Part shown: positions 16,410-25,150 of the stretch, in pieces | How the letters are laid out: each line of letters starts with the position of its first letter | Numbering within the stretch: position 1 is the stretch's first letter | Origin: Paenibacillus rigui | Lineage (GTDB): Bacteria; Bacillota; Bacilli; Paenibacillales; NBRC-103111 | Length of the DNA stretch: 64,000 nt | Reading direction: 5' to 3' | Assembly (NCBI RefSeq): GCF_002234615.1 | Contig: NZ_NMQW01000034.1 | Location: 62,001-126,000, forward strand | Translations under genes and position numbers: made by a program | Notes under the pieces: model-generated | Told to the model about the DNA's origin: nothing | Database searches by the model: none | The model's input: only the letters and a program-made list of their open reading frames with translations

Positions 16410-17742
16410 ATGAGTAGTCATCCAGAGCAGCAGGTGACCTTCCGTCAACTGCTTACCTTCTTTATTCCGCTCGGCATTTCAGCAAGTCTGGTCACCATTT
16501 CTCACGTTATTATCAATAGTACGCTCGCCCGTTCTGCGAATCCGGAAATTATTATAGCAAGCTATGCGCTGCCTTTAAGTATACTCGGATACGGAGCGGC
16601 CGGCTGTATTAATGAGACAAACCTGCTCGGCTCTCGTGCGGGACCGCGTTTCCTTTCGGGCCATGTCCGTTATCAGCTGGTATATTTTTGCCAGCATCAT
16701 GCTTCTGGGTGCCCTCATTTGTTATTCCCCCATTGGCAAATGGGTTTTTTTGCATTTTTTCGGGGTCGAGGAATCGTTGATCCAGCCCATGCTGGATGTT
16801 TATAAAATATTGATGTTTGTAAGCTTCTTCTCCGGCCTTCGCTGTTTGTATCATGGTATCATCATATTCAATATGCGGACCAAATGGTTAACGATAGGCA
16901 TGATCATTCGGCTCGTCGCCATGTATTTGCTGTCGCTTTATTTCATTCAAACCAATCAGGTGAACAGCGGGCAAGTCGGAGCCATTATATTTTTATCGGG
17001 CATGATGATCGAAGCGGGAGTCAGCTTCTGGGAGGGAAGATCCCTGCTGAAGCAAATTCCGGAGAAAAAGCCCGATCATCCGGTCGAGCGTCCCCGTCAA
17101 ATATTCCAGTTTTACAGGCCGCTGCTGTTCTCTTCCATCATTGCCGTTATTATCGGCCCCGCAGTTAACGCCTTTCTGGGAAAAACGATGGACTTTCAAC
17201 TGGCTGTCGCTTCCTTCGCGATTGCAGCCAGCTTGACACAGCTTGTGCAAAGCTTTTTCTCCTACATTCATCAAATCGTATTGAACTTTTACCGGAAAGA
17301 TCCAAGCTCCGTCATCCGCTTTACCTTCATTCTCGCCTTCATCCCCGGGCTGCTGATTGCACTTCTGTCCTACACACCGCTCGGACCTTGGTTTATGCAA
17401 ACCGTGATGGGCGTCAATGAACGATTAATGCACGCAAGTCTGGATACTTTACGTGTCTTTATGATTACCACGCTTGTCTTTCCTTGGCTGGACTTTGGCA
17501 ACGGCATGATCATGCTCAAGGGCGAGACCAAGGTTATGGTTTGGTCTCAAGCAGCCAATGTGTCGGTAACCTTGATCACTCTAGTGCTGGGTGTCTGGAT
17601 GAGTCCAGGCTGGAACGGAATGATCGGGGCTCTGGCTCAGTCACTGGGGGTGGCAGCGGAAACCGCAGTTGTCTGGTTTGTACTTCGAGAGCTGGGACGG
17701 ACTACCGGAAGACAGCCGTTGCGCATGACATTTAAATCATAG
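16410..17742 (+). pseudogene. MATE/MVF-like membrane transporter with a frameshift
   Basis: Two overlapping reading frames together make one transporter of about 443 residues with around 12 membrane helices. Residues 1-60 are read in the frame starting at ATG 16410 (TFFIPLGISASLVTISHVII). After Gly at 16587-16589 this frame loses hydrophobic character. The +1 frame from 16591 continues sensibly with TERPAVLMRQTCSALVRDR and helices to the stop at 17742. One extra base or two missing bases near 16590 explains it. There is no homopolymer there, so both a real inactivating mutation and an assembly error are possible. The fold resembles multi-antimicrobial extrusion proteins. An MFS gene follows after 15 bp in the same operon. 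Confidence 0.82.
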
Positions 17743-17757
17743 AAAGGAGGGACATCA

Positions 17758-18924
17758 ATGACTCACGGGCAAACACTTCCCAGACCTAGACATACTATGC
17801 TTCGGGGGTTTTCGTTCTCCTTCTATATGACGATGGCCGTTATTACCTCTTACTTCCCGCTTTATTTCCAGGCAAAAGGCTATTCCACGATTCAAATCGG
17901 GCTTCTGTATTCGATCGGCCCCATGCTGGGCATTGTCTCGAACTTGTTCTGGGGATTAATAAGCGACCGGGCGCGTACGGTTAAAAAAATATTAATCGGC
18001 ATCCTGTCAGGGCAGCTGATTATGGCAACCCTTGTATTCCAAACGACGCAATTCAGCTGGCTCATGCTGTTCATGGCCATGTTTTTTTTCTTCCAAACCC
18101 CAACGTCTTCCTTGAACGACAGCCTGACACTGCTAACCATTAGCGGCACGAAAAAAAGCTATGCCTCCTTTCGCGTGTGGGGCTCCATCGGCTTTGCCTT
18201 CGCCTCTCTCTTGTTCGGCATGCTGCTGAAGCATCAAGGGGCAAGCATGACCGTTTTATTGTGCATGGGTACGATCACCCTCTCGCTTCTGCTTGCATTA
18301 TTTTTGAGGGATGCTCAAAGCTCAAGCTACAAAAAAATTAGCTTTGCCGGCGTCATCGAGATTATCGGTTCCAAATCATTTCTCTTGTTCTTGTTAACCG
18401 TTGTCACCATTTCCGTGGCACATCGTTTTAACGATGGATTTCTTGCCTTGTTTCTCCAAAGGCTCGGAGCGGATCAATCGATTGTCGGCTGGTCTTGGAT
18501 GGTGTCCGCCGTCAGTGAGATTCCCATGTTTTTCTTGCTCAGCAAATATGGGCACCGCTATAAAGAGCTGCCTCTGCTGGTCATCTGCTCCCTGCTCTAT
18601 GTCGTCCGTTTCATTCTGATGAGCCAGGTTGACAATCCCATGTGGGTTATTGCCATTCAGGCGCTGCACAGCGTCACCTTCGGTATTTTTATGTTTACGG
18701 TCATCCGTTATATTCAACGCATCGTGCCGGACGAATACCGGGCTACCGGGCAGGCGATATATGCGGTCACATGGTCGGGAGTCGCCGGTCTGCTAAGCGG
18801 GACGATCGGCGGCTGGCTGTTCAATAGCGGCGGACCTCACCTCATGTACGCTGTCGGTGCCGGACTCTCCTTCATTGCAGCGATCGGCTTTCTGCTGCTG
18901 CATTGGTTTATCAGGGAGTCATAG
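17758..18924 (+). CDS. MFS permease, MFS_1-like family
   Basis: This 388-residue major facilitator protein has 12 predicted helices. The loop 2-3 motif appears as GLISDRARTVKK and the N-half is typical of the MFS_1-like or nucleoside/3-phenylpropionate permease group (FSFYMTMAVITSYFPLYFQAKGYSTIQIGLL). The substrate is unknown. AAAGGAGGG precedes ATG 17758, only 15 bp after the frameshifted MATE-like gene, so they form one operon, perhaps for efflux. Confidence 0.88.
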   Translation: MTHGQTLPRPRHTMLRGFSFSFYMTMAVITSYFPLYFQAKGYSTIQIGLLYSIGPMLGIVSNLFWGLISDRARTVKKILIGILSGQLIMATLVFQTTQFSWLMLFMAMFFFFQTPTSSLNDSLTLLTISGTKKSYASFRVWGSIGFAFASLLFGMLLKHQGASMTVLLCMGTITLSLLLALFLRDAQSSSYKKISFAGVIEIIGSKSFLLFLLTVVTISVAHRFNDGFLALFLQRLGADQSIVGWSWMVSAVSEIPMFFLLSKYGHRYKELPLLVICSLLYVVRFILMSQVDNPMWVIAIQALHSVTFGIFMFTVIRYIQRIVPDEYRATGQAIYAVTWSGVAGLLSGTIGGWLFNSGGPHLMYAVGAGLSFIAAIGFLLLHWFIRES

Positions 18925-18959
18925 ACCAAGCCCGGCTTACGTTTATATTTACAAACAAA

Positions 18960-19015
18960 GAAGGGATGTACCGGTAACAAGCTGCCCTGCAGCCTGTTTA
19001 CCGAAACATCCCTTC
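18960..19015. terminator. Shared hairpin terminator between the MFS gene and the YebC-like gene
   Basis: GAAGGGATGT pairs with ACATCCCTTC around a second inner helix (CCGGTAA with TTTACCG). It lies between converging genes. The U-rich tail is clearer on the minus strand. Confidence 0.75.
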
Positions 19016-19108
19016 TTCACATGTTTTAAGCAGAAGTTTTGTTCAACCATAACAAGTTTGTTTTCCGATTCATCAGAAGCTAACAAATTCTTATAGGGCA
19101 AGAACCGG

Positions 19109-19849
19109 CTAGCCGATGCGAGCCATCTCTTCTTCATCCATCTCATAGTTGGAATATACATCTTGAACGTCGTCGAGATCATCAAAGGAATCCATCATTT
19201 TCATCAGCTTCTCCGCGTTCTCGCCCTCCACTTTGATCGTGTTCTGCGGCACCCAGCTCACGGAAGCTTCGGCAAATTCAAGACCTTGCTGCTCCAAGGC
19301 CGTCTTTACTTTCTCGAACTCATGCGGATGCGTCGTGATCTCGTAGCTATCGTCGTTCACCTTCACATCGTCAGCTCCCGCTTCCAACGCCTGCATCATC
19401 AGCTCGTCCTCATCGAGCTCATGTAGTTCCCGGTCGATCGTCAGGATTCCTTTCTCGTCGAACATGTAGGACACACAGCCGGACTCACCCATATTCCCGC
19501 CGCGCTTGTTGAAAACGGCACGAACATCAGCCGCTGAACGGTTCCGGTTATCAGTCAAGCATTTGACCATAATGGCAATGCCGCCTGGTCCGTAGCCTTC
19601 ATACATGATTTCCTCGTACTCGATATTTTCCCCGTCACCGGTAGCCTTCTTGATTGCACGCTCAATATTGTCCTTCGGCATATGAATCCGGCGGGCACTT
19701 TCAATCGCCACTTTCAAAGCAAAGTTCGCATCGGGGTTCGGTCCGCCCTTACGTGCGGCCACGAATATTTCCCGTCCCAGTTTAACGAACTGATTATTCT
19801 TAGCCTGGTCTGCTTTACCTTTACGGTCCTTAAACAATTTAAACTTCAT
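19109..19849 (-). CDS. YebC/PmpR family protein (YeeI-like)
   Basis: This 246-residue member of the YebC family has been described in different bacteria as a transcription regulator and, more recently, as a translation factor that relieves ribosome stalling. The motifs GREIFVAARKGGPNPDAN, MPKDNIERAIKKA, YEGYGPGGIAIMV, NRSAADVRAVFNKRGGNMGESGCVSYMFD and ALEAGADD are all present. The N-terminus (MKFKLFKDRKGKADQAKNN) differs from the usual AGHSKW start and resembles the second Bacillus paralogue YeeI. GGGAG lies upstream of ATG 19849. Confidence 0.92.
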   Translation of the reverse strand: MKFKLFKDRKGKADQAKNNQFVKLGREIFVAARKGGPNPDANFALKVAIESARRIHMPKDNIERAIKKATGDGENIEYEEIMYEGYGPGGIAIMVKCLTDNRNRSAADVRAVFNKRGGNMGESGCVSYMFDEKGILTIDRELHELDEDELMMQALEAGADDVKVNDDSYEITTHPHEFEKVKTALEQQGLEFAEASVSWVPQNTIKVEGENAEKLMKMMDSFDDLDDVQDVYSNYEMDEEEMARIG

Positions 19850-20168
19850 TTCATTAACGCTCCCTATGGATAAGTATCATGAATCATTTTACCATTGAAT
19901 CAGGTTAGCGGTCAAAGTGAATACGTCCTGGAAGTGAGAGGATGACGCCAAATTCAAAGGAAAACGGCAAAAAAAGCAGTTCCCGAAAATATAATTTCCG
20001 AGAACTGCTTTCTCTTTTAGAGCTATGCACTAATATATAAGAAAACTTTTACGATGAAGTTCGAAGAAGGCCGCATGAGGACGGTTGCTTCTCAAGAAAC
20101 CAGGAAGCTTCATTCGTGATAGCCGGAACAAGCTGATTTCCAAGTAACCCCATCGAAGTTTTTAGATC
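19850..20168. other. Intergenic stretch with the csp 3' region
   Basis: This 319-bp stretch without a gene holds the ribosome binding site of the YebC-like gene, a strong terminator at 19970-20017, and about 145 bp between that terminator and the csp stop codon. The csp transcript therefore has an unusually long 3' untranslated region. I see no conserved RNA fold in it beyond weak self-complementarity. Confidence 0.5.
19970..20017. terminator. Terminator downstream of the cold shock gene
   Basis: AAAGCAGTTCYCGGAAA-type arms form a long perfect hairpin (AAAGCAGTTC with GAACTGCTTT). It has T runs on the minus strand after the csp unit and CTTTT on the plus strand. Confidence 0.88.
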
Positions 20169-20366
20169 TTATAACTTAATGACGTTAGCTGCTTGAGGAC
20201 CACGGTTGCCTTGAGTAATTTCGAACTCAACGGATTGGCCTTCTTCAAGTGTTTTGAAACCTTCGCCTTGAATTGCGGAGAAGTGAACGAATACATCGTC
20301 GCCGCCGTCAACGGAAATGAAACCGTAGCCTTTTTCTGCGTTAAACCATTTTACTGTACCTTTCAA
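20169..20366 (-). CDS. csp: Cold shock protein (CspA/CspB family)
   Basis: This 65-residue single OB-fold protein binds single-stranded RNA and DNA and acts as an RNA chaperone. The RNP1 motif KGYGFISV and RNP2 motif VFVHFSAI are intact. AGGAGG directly abuts an in-frame TTG at 20375, so the TTG at 20366, nine bases downstream, is the real start and gives the canonical MKGTVKWFN terminus. It has a consensus promoter 50 bp upstream and a long 3' leader before its terminator. Confidence 0.95.
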   Translation of the reverse strand: MKGTVKWFNAEKGYGFISVDGGDDVFVHFSAIQGEGFKTLEEGQSVEFEITQGNRGPQAANVIKL

Positions 20367-20413
20367 TGAAAACAACCTCCTAGAAGTATCGCCATCTAAG
20401 GGCGAATATAAAT

Positions 20414-20442
20414 ATTATAGCATCACCTTTTTTATAAATCAA
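20414..20442 (-). promoter_or_regulatory. Sigma-A promoter of csp
   Basis: TTGATT (-35) and TATAAT (-10) are 17 bp apart on the minus strand. Transcription should start near 20407, about 40 nt before the TTG start. Confidence 0.82.
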
Positions 20443-20476
20443 CCTTCAAAAGTCCCTAAAAACGGCTTCTGTACGG

Positions 20477-21175
20477 TCATTTGGTGAGGCATAAAAGCTC
20501 TGTGGATCCGGGGATAAAAGGCAGCTCCGAGGCGATCAGCTCCGCTCTGATTCCATCCTGGGACAGCTGCTGCATCAACCGCTCCAGCTGTGGATAACGG
20601 ACCCATTGCAGCGACAGCAGCGGGTAGATTCTCACCTGTCCGCCAGGGCGGCATACCCGGATGAGCTCCCGAATGGCGTCCAAATGAAACTGCTCATCAA
20701 ACTGATCCTGATACAAAAACAAAAAATGGCTGCACAGCACCAACGCAAACGAATGCTCGTTGAATGGAAGCTCGGGGAGCTTTGCGGATACGTATCGCTC
20801 CACCCCCGATTCCCGCATATGCCCTGCAAATGTATGCATGGAAGCTTCGCGAAGCGATCGGTGACGCTCCAGGCTTCCGTAGAACGTCCAATCAAACACA
20901 TCCTGTATCCCAGCCAGCTTGGCGGTGGAAACGTCAATTTCCTTCCTGCCTTGCTCAATGATCTCATCGGTATCCATGGCGTACAGCGGGTCCGCGGCAT
21001 GGGCATCATAGCCCATACGGCAAGCCTCGGCGACAAAAGACGAAGCCCCTGACGCTACATCCAATATAGCTCCTGCGCTTAAATGCTCGGGTTTTAATGC
21101 GAACATCCTTTCATACTCCGCGTATGACCTGCAGGTCATAGCCACACCTGTTTGCATATAAATCTTCTCGTTCAT
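20477..21175 (-). CDS. Class I SAM-dependent methyltransferase
   Basis: The protein has about 232 residues. A Rossmann-type methyltransferase core is shown by motif I (AILDVASGASSF, about residues 37-48), the acidic end of strand 2 (DAHAADPLY), motif IV-like LPFNEHSFALVLCSHFLFLY and the post-motif LIRVCRPGGQVRIYPLL. The substrate is unknown. Three in-frame ATGs follow GAGGAGAG; the third (21175) has the normal spacing. It is transcribed alone. Confidence 0.83.
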   Translation of the reverse strand: MNEKIYMQTGVAMTCRSYAEYERMFALKPEHLSAGAILDVASGASSFVAEACRMGYDAHAADPLYAMDTDEIIEQGRKEIDVSTAKLAGIQDVFDWTFYGSLERHRSLREASMHTFAGHMRESGVERYVSAKLPELPFNEHSFALVLCSHFLFLYQDQFDEQFHLDAIRELIRVCRPGGQVRIYPLLSLQWVRYPQLERLMQQLSQDGIRAELIASELPFIPGSTELLCLTK

Positions 21176-21389
21176 ACTCATCATCTCTCCTCTGCTATTC
21201 TCAACTCAACTCATCTCTTCAACCGCTTCACCTCTGCAAAGCTTAGAGCGAATTTTAACACACCTTACAAATGCTGGCAACTCCCTTTTTTCTGAAAAAT
21301 AGCCCCTCCTCCCCCTTCCACTTGATTTCCGCAGCGGCTTGCGGTATGATTCAGCCGATAGCCCAGTTATAGAAATGGAGAACAAAGCG

Positions 21390-21623
21390 ATGATCAAACA
21401 GCATCTTATTTATAAGCGAGATAAATGGAACATGCTTACCGTTGAAGAAAATGGCAAGACGTTAATTTTACGTGAGATTTCCGATCAATGGGGCGAGGAA
21501 TGCCATACCTTCCTAAGCCGTCCAGCCATGATGCATTGGGCGGAGAACCGTTTCCGCAAAGAAGACTTCACAGATAATGAAGAAGAATATAACGCGATTA
21601 TGGCAGCTTTCAAAGAAGTATGA
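21390..21623 (+). CDS. Small conserved-looking protein of unknown function
   Basis: This encodes 77 residues from ATG 21390, with a ribosome binding site-like GGAG (21378-21381) eight bases upstream. It is soluble and charged, with aromatic residues spread through a probable alpha/beta fold (KWNMLTVEENGKTLILREISDQWGEECHTF, then MMHWAENRF). I do not recognise a family. The manganese riboswitch promoter for the next gene begins 22 bp after its stop. Confidence 0.65.
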   Translation: MIKQHLIYKRDKWNMLTVEENGKTLILREISDQWGEECHTFLSRPAMMHWAENRFRKEDFTDNEEEYNAIMAAFKEV

Positions 21624-21644
21624 TTTTTTTCCGCGCCAGAAGGC

Positions 21645-21674
21645 TTGACTTCCGGCTTGTCCCCCTTTTATAAT
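21645..21674 (+). promoter_or_regulatory. Promoter of the manganese riboswitch-terC transcript
   Basis: TTGACT (-35) and TATAAT (-10) are separated by 18 bp. Transcription should start near 21681, about 20 nt before the aptamer. Confidence 0.8.
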
Positions 21675-21697
21675 GAAGTTAATTACATAAGAAATCC

Positions 21698-21852
21698 TCC
21701 AAAGGGGAGTAGCTGTCACAGTAAAGTCGTCAGTTCGGGCGTAAGCCCCGGCTTTATTGGCAACGATATGTTGTTAGCAAGACCTTTGCCGTTTACGGTA
21801 GAGGTCTTTTGTGTTCAAAGAGACCTGTACCGAGCCGGTAGAGGTCTTTTTT
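21698..21852 (+). promoter_or_regulatory. yybP-ykoY manganese riboswitch with terminator
   Basis: The leader contains the hallmarks of the yybP-ykoY class: AAAGGGGAGTAGC near 21701, an internal GGGCGTAAGCCC hairpin, the conserved TTAGCAAGACCTTTGCC segment at 21775-21790, and a downstream TerC-family gene. Two alternative hairpins end it. The first (21781-21806) pairs GACCTTTGCCG with CGGTAGAGGTC. The second (21821-21847) pairs AGACCTGTACCG with CGGTAGAGGTCT and is followed by six T, an intrinsic terminator. Because GGTAGAGGTC occurs twice, the arms can swap. Known members turn on gene expression when Mn2+ is high; that is family knowledge. Confidence 0.9.
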
Positions 21853-21887
21853 ATGTAAAAGAACACAAAAAAAGGAGCGGATGAAAC

Positions 21888-22685
21888 ATGGAATGGTTAG
21901 ACGCAGCATTTTTTACCGCATTACTCAGCATCGTTCTCATCGACCTCGTGCTGGCCGGGGACAACGCAATTGTGATCGGCCTTGCAGCCAGAAATCTCCC
22001 GAAGGAGCATCAGAAGAAAGCCATCATCTGGGGGACCGTCGGAGCCATCGTCATTCGAGCCGTAGCTACACTTGTCGTCGTATGGCTGCTGAAGCTGCCT
22101 GCATTGCTGCTGATCGGGGGTGTCGTGCTTGTCTGGATTGCGTACAAACTGCTGGTAGACAAAAAAGATCATGAGATTCAAGCCCAAAAGCAGCTTTGGC
22201 CGGCAATTCAAACGATTATCGTGGCGGATGCGGTTATGGGCTTCGATAATGTGATGGCGGTAGCAGGCGTATCGCATGGAAGCTTCTTGTTGGTCGTGCT
22301 TGGATTACTGATCAGCGTACCGATCGTGATCGCCGGAAGCACCTTATTTATTAAATGGATGGAAAAATTCCCGTGGATTATGTATGCCGGTGCCGCAGTA
22401 CTAGCCTTTACCGCAGGAAAAATGCTGACGGAGGACCCCCTGGTTCACTCCTGGTTCGAAGCCAACCCTGTCGTCAAATGGGCGTTGATTGTGCTTGTTG
22501 TCGCTGGCGTCCTCGTAGGCGGATTGTGGAAGAAATGGTTCGGCTTTAACGTCTCGATCAATGACAAAGGACATTTGACGATTCCAAACGAGCTTGTCCA
22601 GGAAGCGGGCATTCGTCCCGACGATAGCTTTACGGCAAGTGAGGATGAGCAAGGACGATTGGTTTTGGTTAAGTCGAACGGCTAA
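21888..22685 (+). CDS. TerC family membrane protein with C-terminal AbrB-like domain
   Basis: This 265-residue TerC/YjbE-type integral membrane protein is thought to export Mn2+ in Bacilli, in line with the manganese riboswitch ahead of it. The membrane part (residues 1-212) keeps the acidic motifs LVLAGDNAIVIGLAARN and DAVMGFDNVMAVAG that are expected to bind the ion. After the last helix, residues about 218-265 read VSINDKGHLTIPNEL then QEAGIRPDDSF, a swapped-hairpin AbrB/MazE-like DNA-binding pattern fused to the exporter. AAAAAGGAG precedes ATG 21888. The gene is single and followed by a terminator. Confidence 0.9.
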   Translation: MEWLDAAFFTALLSIVLIDLVLAGDNAIVIGLAARNLPKEHQKKAIIWGTVGAIVIRAVATLVVVWLLKLPALLLIGGVVLVWIAYKLLVDKKDHEIQAQKQLWPAIQTIIVADAVMGFDNVMAVAGVSHGSFLLVVLGLLISVPIVIAGSTLFIKWMEKFPWIMYAGAAVLAFTAGKMLTEDPLVHSWFEANPVVKWALIVLVVAGVLVGGLWKKWFGFNVSINDKGHLTIPNELVQEAGIRPDDSFTASEDEQGRLVLVKSNG

Positions 22686-22730
22686 AGCTGCCCCGTTCTG
22701 TTTTGAACCATTATCCCGTACAATGACTAA

Positions 22731-22769
22731 AGGGAGGGCGCGCTTCATCCAGCCCTCCCTCATTTTTTG
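22731..22769 (+). terminator. Terminator of the terC gene
   Basis: AGGGAGGGC pairs with GCCCTCCCT around a 12-nt loop, then CATTTTTTG. It lies 46 bp after the stop. Confidence 0.9.
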
Positions 22770-22866
22770 AGCATAATAAAGGAAATGGCTGACAGACGAA
22801 GAAATTTACACACATGCCGCCCGTATTATGAATTCAACCACGCCGTCAGATGAGGTGACCTTTATT

Positions 22867-23052
22867 ATGAGCAACAGTGCTTCCATTCTTACCTTTATTA
22901 TCGTTTCTTTCTGCTTTGCCCTGATCCTCATTATGAAAAAAGATACGCTGCCAGCAAGCATGAAACGGCCATTGGCCATTCTTGCACTCGTCATGGTCGC
23001 CTTCTCGTTCTCCCTGATCGTTTACAGCTTTTTCAGTTTGCATCAAGGATAG
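22867..23052 (+). CDS. Small two-helix membrane protein
   Basis: This 61-residue protein has two hydrophobic helices (ILTFIIVSFCFALILIM and LAILALVMVAFSFSLIVYSFF) separated by a short basic loop (KKDTLPASMKRP). GAGGTG lies ten bases before ATG 22867. The family is not recognised. A start at 22828 would give a longer polar N-terminus but has no ribosome binding site. The promoter of pepF begins 14 bp after its stop. Confidence 0.65.
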   Translation: MSNSASILTFIIVSFCFALILIMKKDTLPASMKRPLAILALVMVAFSFSLIVYSFFSLHQG

Positions 23053-23065
23053 CTGAACACTTTGT

Positions 23066-23094
23066 TTTACATCGAAACGTATTTTTTTTATAAT
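23066..23094 (+). promoter_or_regulatory. Sigma-A promoter of pepF
   Basis: TTTACA (-35) and TATAAT (-10) are 17 bp apart. The -10 overlaps the ATG at 23093, so transcription starts near 23101 and that ATG cannot be the start codon of this transcript. Confidence 0.82.
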
Positions 23095-23146
23095 GAAGCT
23101 ACATTCCGGTCATACTAGGAAAAAAATTGCAGGGAGCGTGTGCGCA

Positions 23147-25051
23147 ATGCGTTTTTTTCCCCTGGTCATGACGGGCGTGCTGTTGACCGGAACGGTATTG
23201 ACCGCTCCGCTATCGGCAGAAGGCACAACCAAACCATCCAAAATATCAAGGAGGGCTCCCATGAATCAAGTACTTACACGTAAAGATGTTCCGGAAGAGC
23301 ACCGTTGGAAGTTGGAGGATCTGTTCCCCAATCAACAGGCTTGGGATCAAGAGTACCAAGTAGTCAAGGAAGCCTTAACAAAGGTAGCTTCTTTTCAAGG
23401 CAGGCTGAAAGAGCCGGCAGCGATTAAGCAGTGCTTTAAGCTGGAAGACGAGATCTCCTTACATATGGAAAGATTGTACGTGTATGCGAACATGAAGCAT
23501 CACGAGGATACAGCAGAACCTACATATCAGGCATTGTCCGATAAAGCGAAGAGATTAAGCGTCGAAACCGGGGAGGCCCTTTCCTTCATCTCCCCCGAAA
23601 TATTGAGCTTGTCCGATGAGGAGCTAACCAAGCTGATTGCCAATCCTGAGCTTAGCTTCTACAAACGAACGCTTGAGGAAATGGTTCGCGAGAAGCAGCA
23701 CGTGCTGTCCAAGGCCGAGGAAGCGCTGCTTGCCCAGGTCGGGAATTTGTCCCAGGCGCCGGGAACGATCTTCAGCATGCTGAACAATGCCGATCTGAAA
23801 TTCCCGAAAGTAAAAAACGAGCAGGGCGAAGAAGTCGAGCTGACGCATGGCCGTTACATTCAGTTCCTGGAAAGCCGCAACCGCGAGGTTCGTAAAGAAG
23901 CTTTCAAGGCAATGTACGACACGTACGCCAAAAATAAAAACACCATCGGCGCCACCTTGTCCGCCAACATTACAAAAAATATTTTTTACTCCAAAGCGCG
24001 CAAGTACCCTTCAACGCTGGAAATGTCGCTGTACGGCGATAATATCAACAAAGAAGTGTACACGAATCTGATCGATACGATTCATAAATCTTTGCCGCTG
24101 ATGCACCGTTATATGGAGCTCCGCAAAAAGCTGCTCAAGGTGGACGAACTGCATATGTACGATCTGTTCGCGCCATTGGTGGATGAATATAAAATGGATA
24201 TTACCTACGAGCAAGCGAAGCAAACGGTGCTGGACAGCTTGAAGCCGCTTGGCCAGGATTACTTGAATATTTTGCAGGAGGGCTTTAACGACCGTTGGAT
24301 CGACGTGTACGAGAATGAGGGCAAACGCAACGGGGCCTACAGCTGGGGCGCCTTCGGTACTCACCCCTACGTGCTGCTGAACCATAAGGATAACTTGAAC
24401 AGCATGTTTACGTTGACTCACGAAATGGGCCACGCCATTCATTCGTATTTATCCGATGCAAATCAGCCTTACCGTTACGCACAGTACACTATTTTTCTGG
24501 CGGAAGTGGCTTCCACTTTGAACGAAGCGCTGTTGATGGATTACATGCTGAAGAAATCGACCGATCCGAAGGAAAAAATGTATCTGCTCACATACTACAT
24601 GGATCAATTCCGGACGACGGTGTTCCGTCAAACGATGTTCGCCGAGTTCGAGAAGATTACCCATGAGAAGGCAGAGCAAGGCGAATCCTTGACACCGCAG
24701 GAATTCAGCAAAATTTACTACGATCTGAACAAGCTGTACTACGGGGACGGTATGGTCGTTGATCAGGATATTGAGATGGAATGGGCGCGCATCCCTCATT
24801 TCTATAACAGCTTCTACGTATACAAATACGCAACCGGCTTTTCCGCAGCAACCAGCTTCTCCAAGCAGATTTTAGAGGAAGGCCAGCCTGCCATCGACCG
24901 CTATCTTGGCTTCCTGAAAAGCGGCGGCAGCGATTACTCCATCAATATTCTAAAAAAGGCCGGCGTGGATATGTCTACACCGGAGCCGATTCAACAAGCC
25001 ATGGATGTCTTCAAAGGCCTGCTGGAGCAAATGGAGCAATTGGCGAAATAA
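23147..25051 (+). CDS. pepF: Oligoendopeptidase F (M3 family) with signal peptide and internal start
   Basis: PepF is a zinc metallopeptidase that cuts short peptides. The zinc site is HEMGH in FTLTHEMGHAIHSYL, with the family body of about 600 residues intact. From ATG 23147 (behind GGGAG, spacing about ten) the protein has 634 residues and begins MRFFPLVMTGVLLTGTVLT then APLSA, a good Sec signal peptide. An in-frame ATG at 23261, six bases after a perfect AAGGAGG, would give the ordinary cytoplasmic enzyme (MNQVLTRKDVPEEHRWKL). Both starts lie downstream of the mapped-by-eye promoter, so an exported and a cytosolic form may be made from one mRNA. That dual use is inference. Confidence 0.93.
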   Translation: MRFFPLVMTGVLLTGTVLTAPLSAEGTTKPSKISRRAPMNQVLTRKDVPEEHRWKLEDLFPNQQAWDQEYQVVKEALTKVASFQGRLKEPAAIKQCFKLEDEISLHMERLYVYANMKHHEDTAEPTYQALSDKAKRLSVETGEALSFISPEILSLSDEELTKLIANPELSFYKRTLEEMVREKQHVLSKAEEALLAQVGNLSQAPGTIFSMLNNADLKFPKVKNEQGEEVELTHGRYIQFLESRNREVRKEAFKAMYDTYAKNKNTIGATLSANITKNIFYSKARKYPSTLEMSLYGDNINKEVYTNLIDTIHKSLPLMHRYMELRKKLLKVDELHMYDLFAPLVDEYKMDITYEQAKQTVLDSLKPLGQDYLNILQEGFNDRWIDVYENEGKRNGAYSWGAFGTHPYVLLNHKDNLNSMFTLTHEMGHAIHSYLSDANQPYRYAQYTIFLAEVASTLNEALLMDYMLKKSTDPKEKMYLLTYYMDQFRTTVFRQTMFAEFEKITHEKAEQGESLTPQEFSKIYYDLNKLYYGDGMVVDQDIEMEWARIPHFYNSFYVYKYATGFSAATSFSKQILEEGQPAIDRYLGFLKSGGSDYSINILKKAGVDMSTPEPIQQAMDVFKGLLEQMEQLAK

Positions 25052-25078
25052 GCTGCTTTCGTAAGAATAATGCCACTA

Positions 25079-25127
25079 CAAGGCTGCAAACATGGCCAAA
25101 TCATGTTCGCAGCCTTGTTGATTTTTT
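25079..25127 (+). terminator. Terminator of pepF
   Basis: CAAGGCTGC and GCAGCCTTG form the outer stem, with ACATG/CATGT inside, followed by ATTTTTTC. Confidence 0.85.
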
Positions 25128-25150
25128 CTCATTGAAAGGATGTCTTGCAA

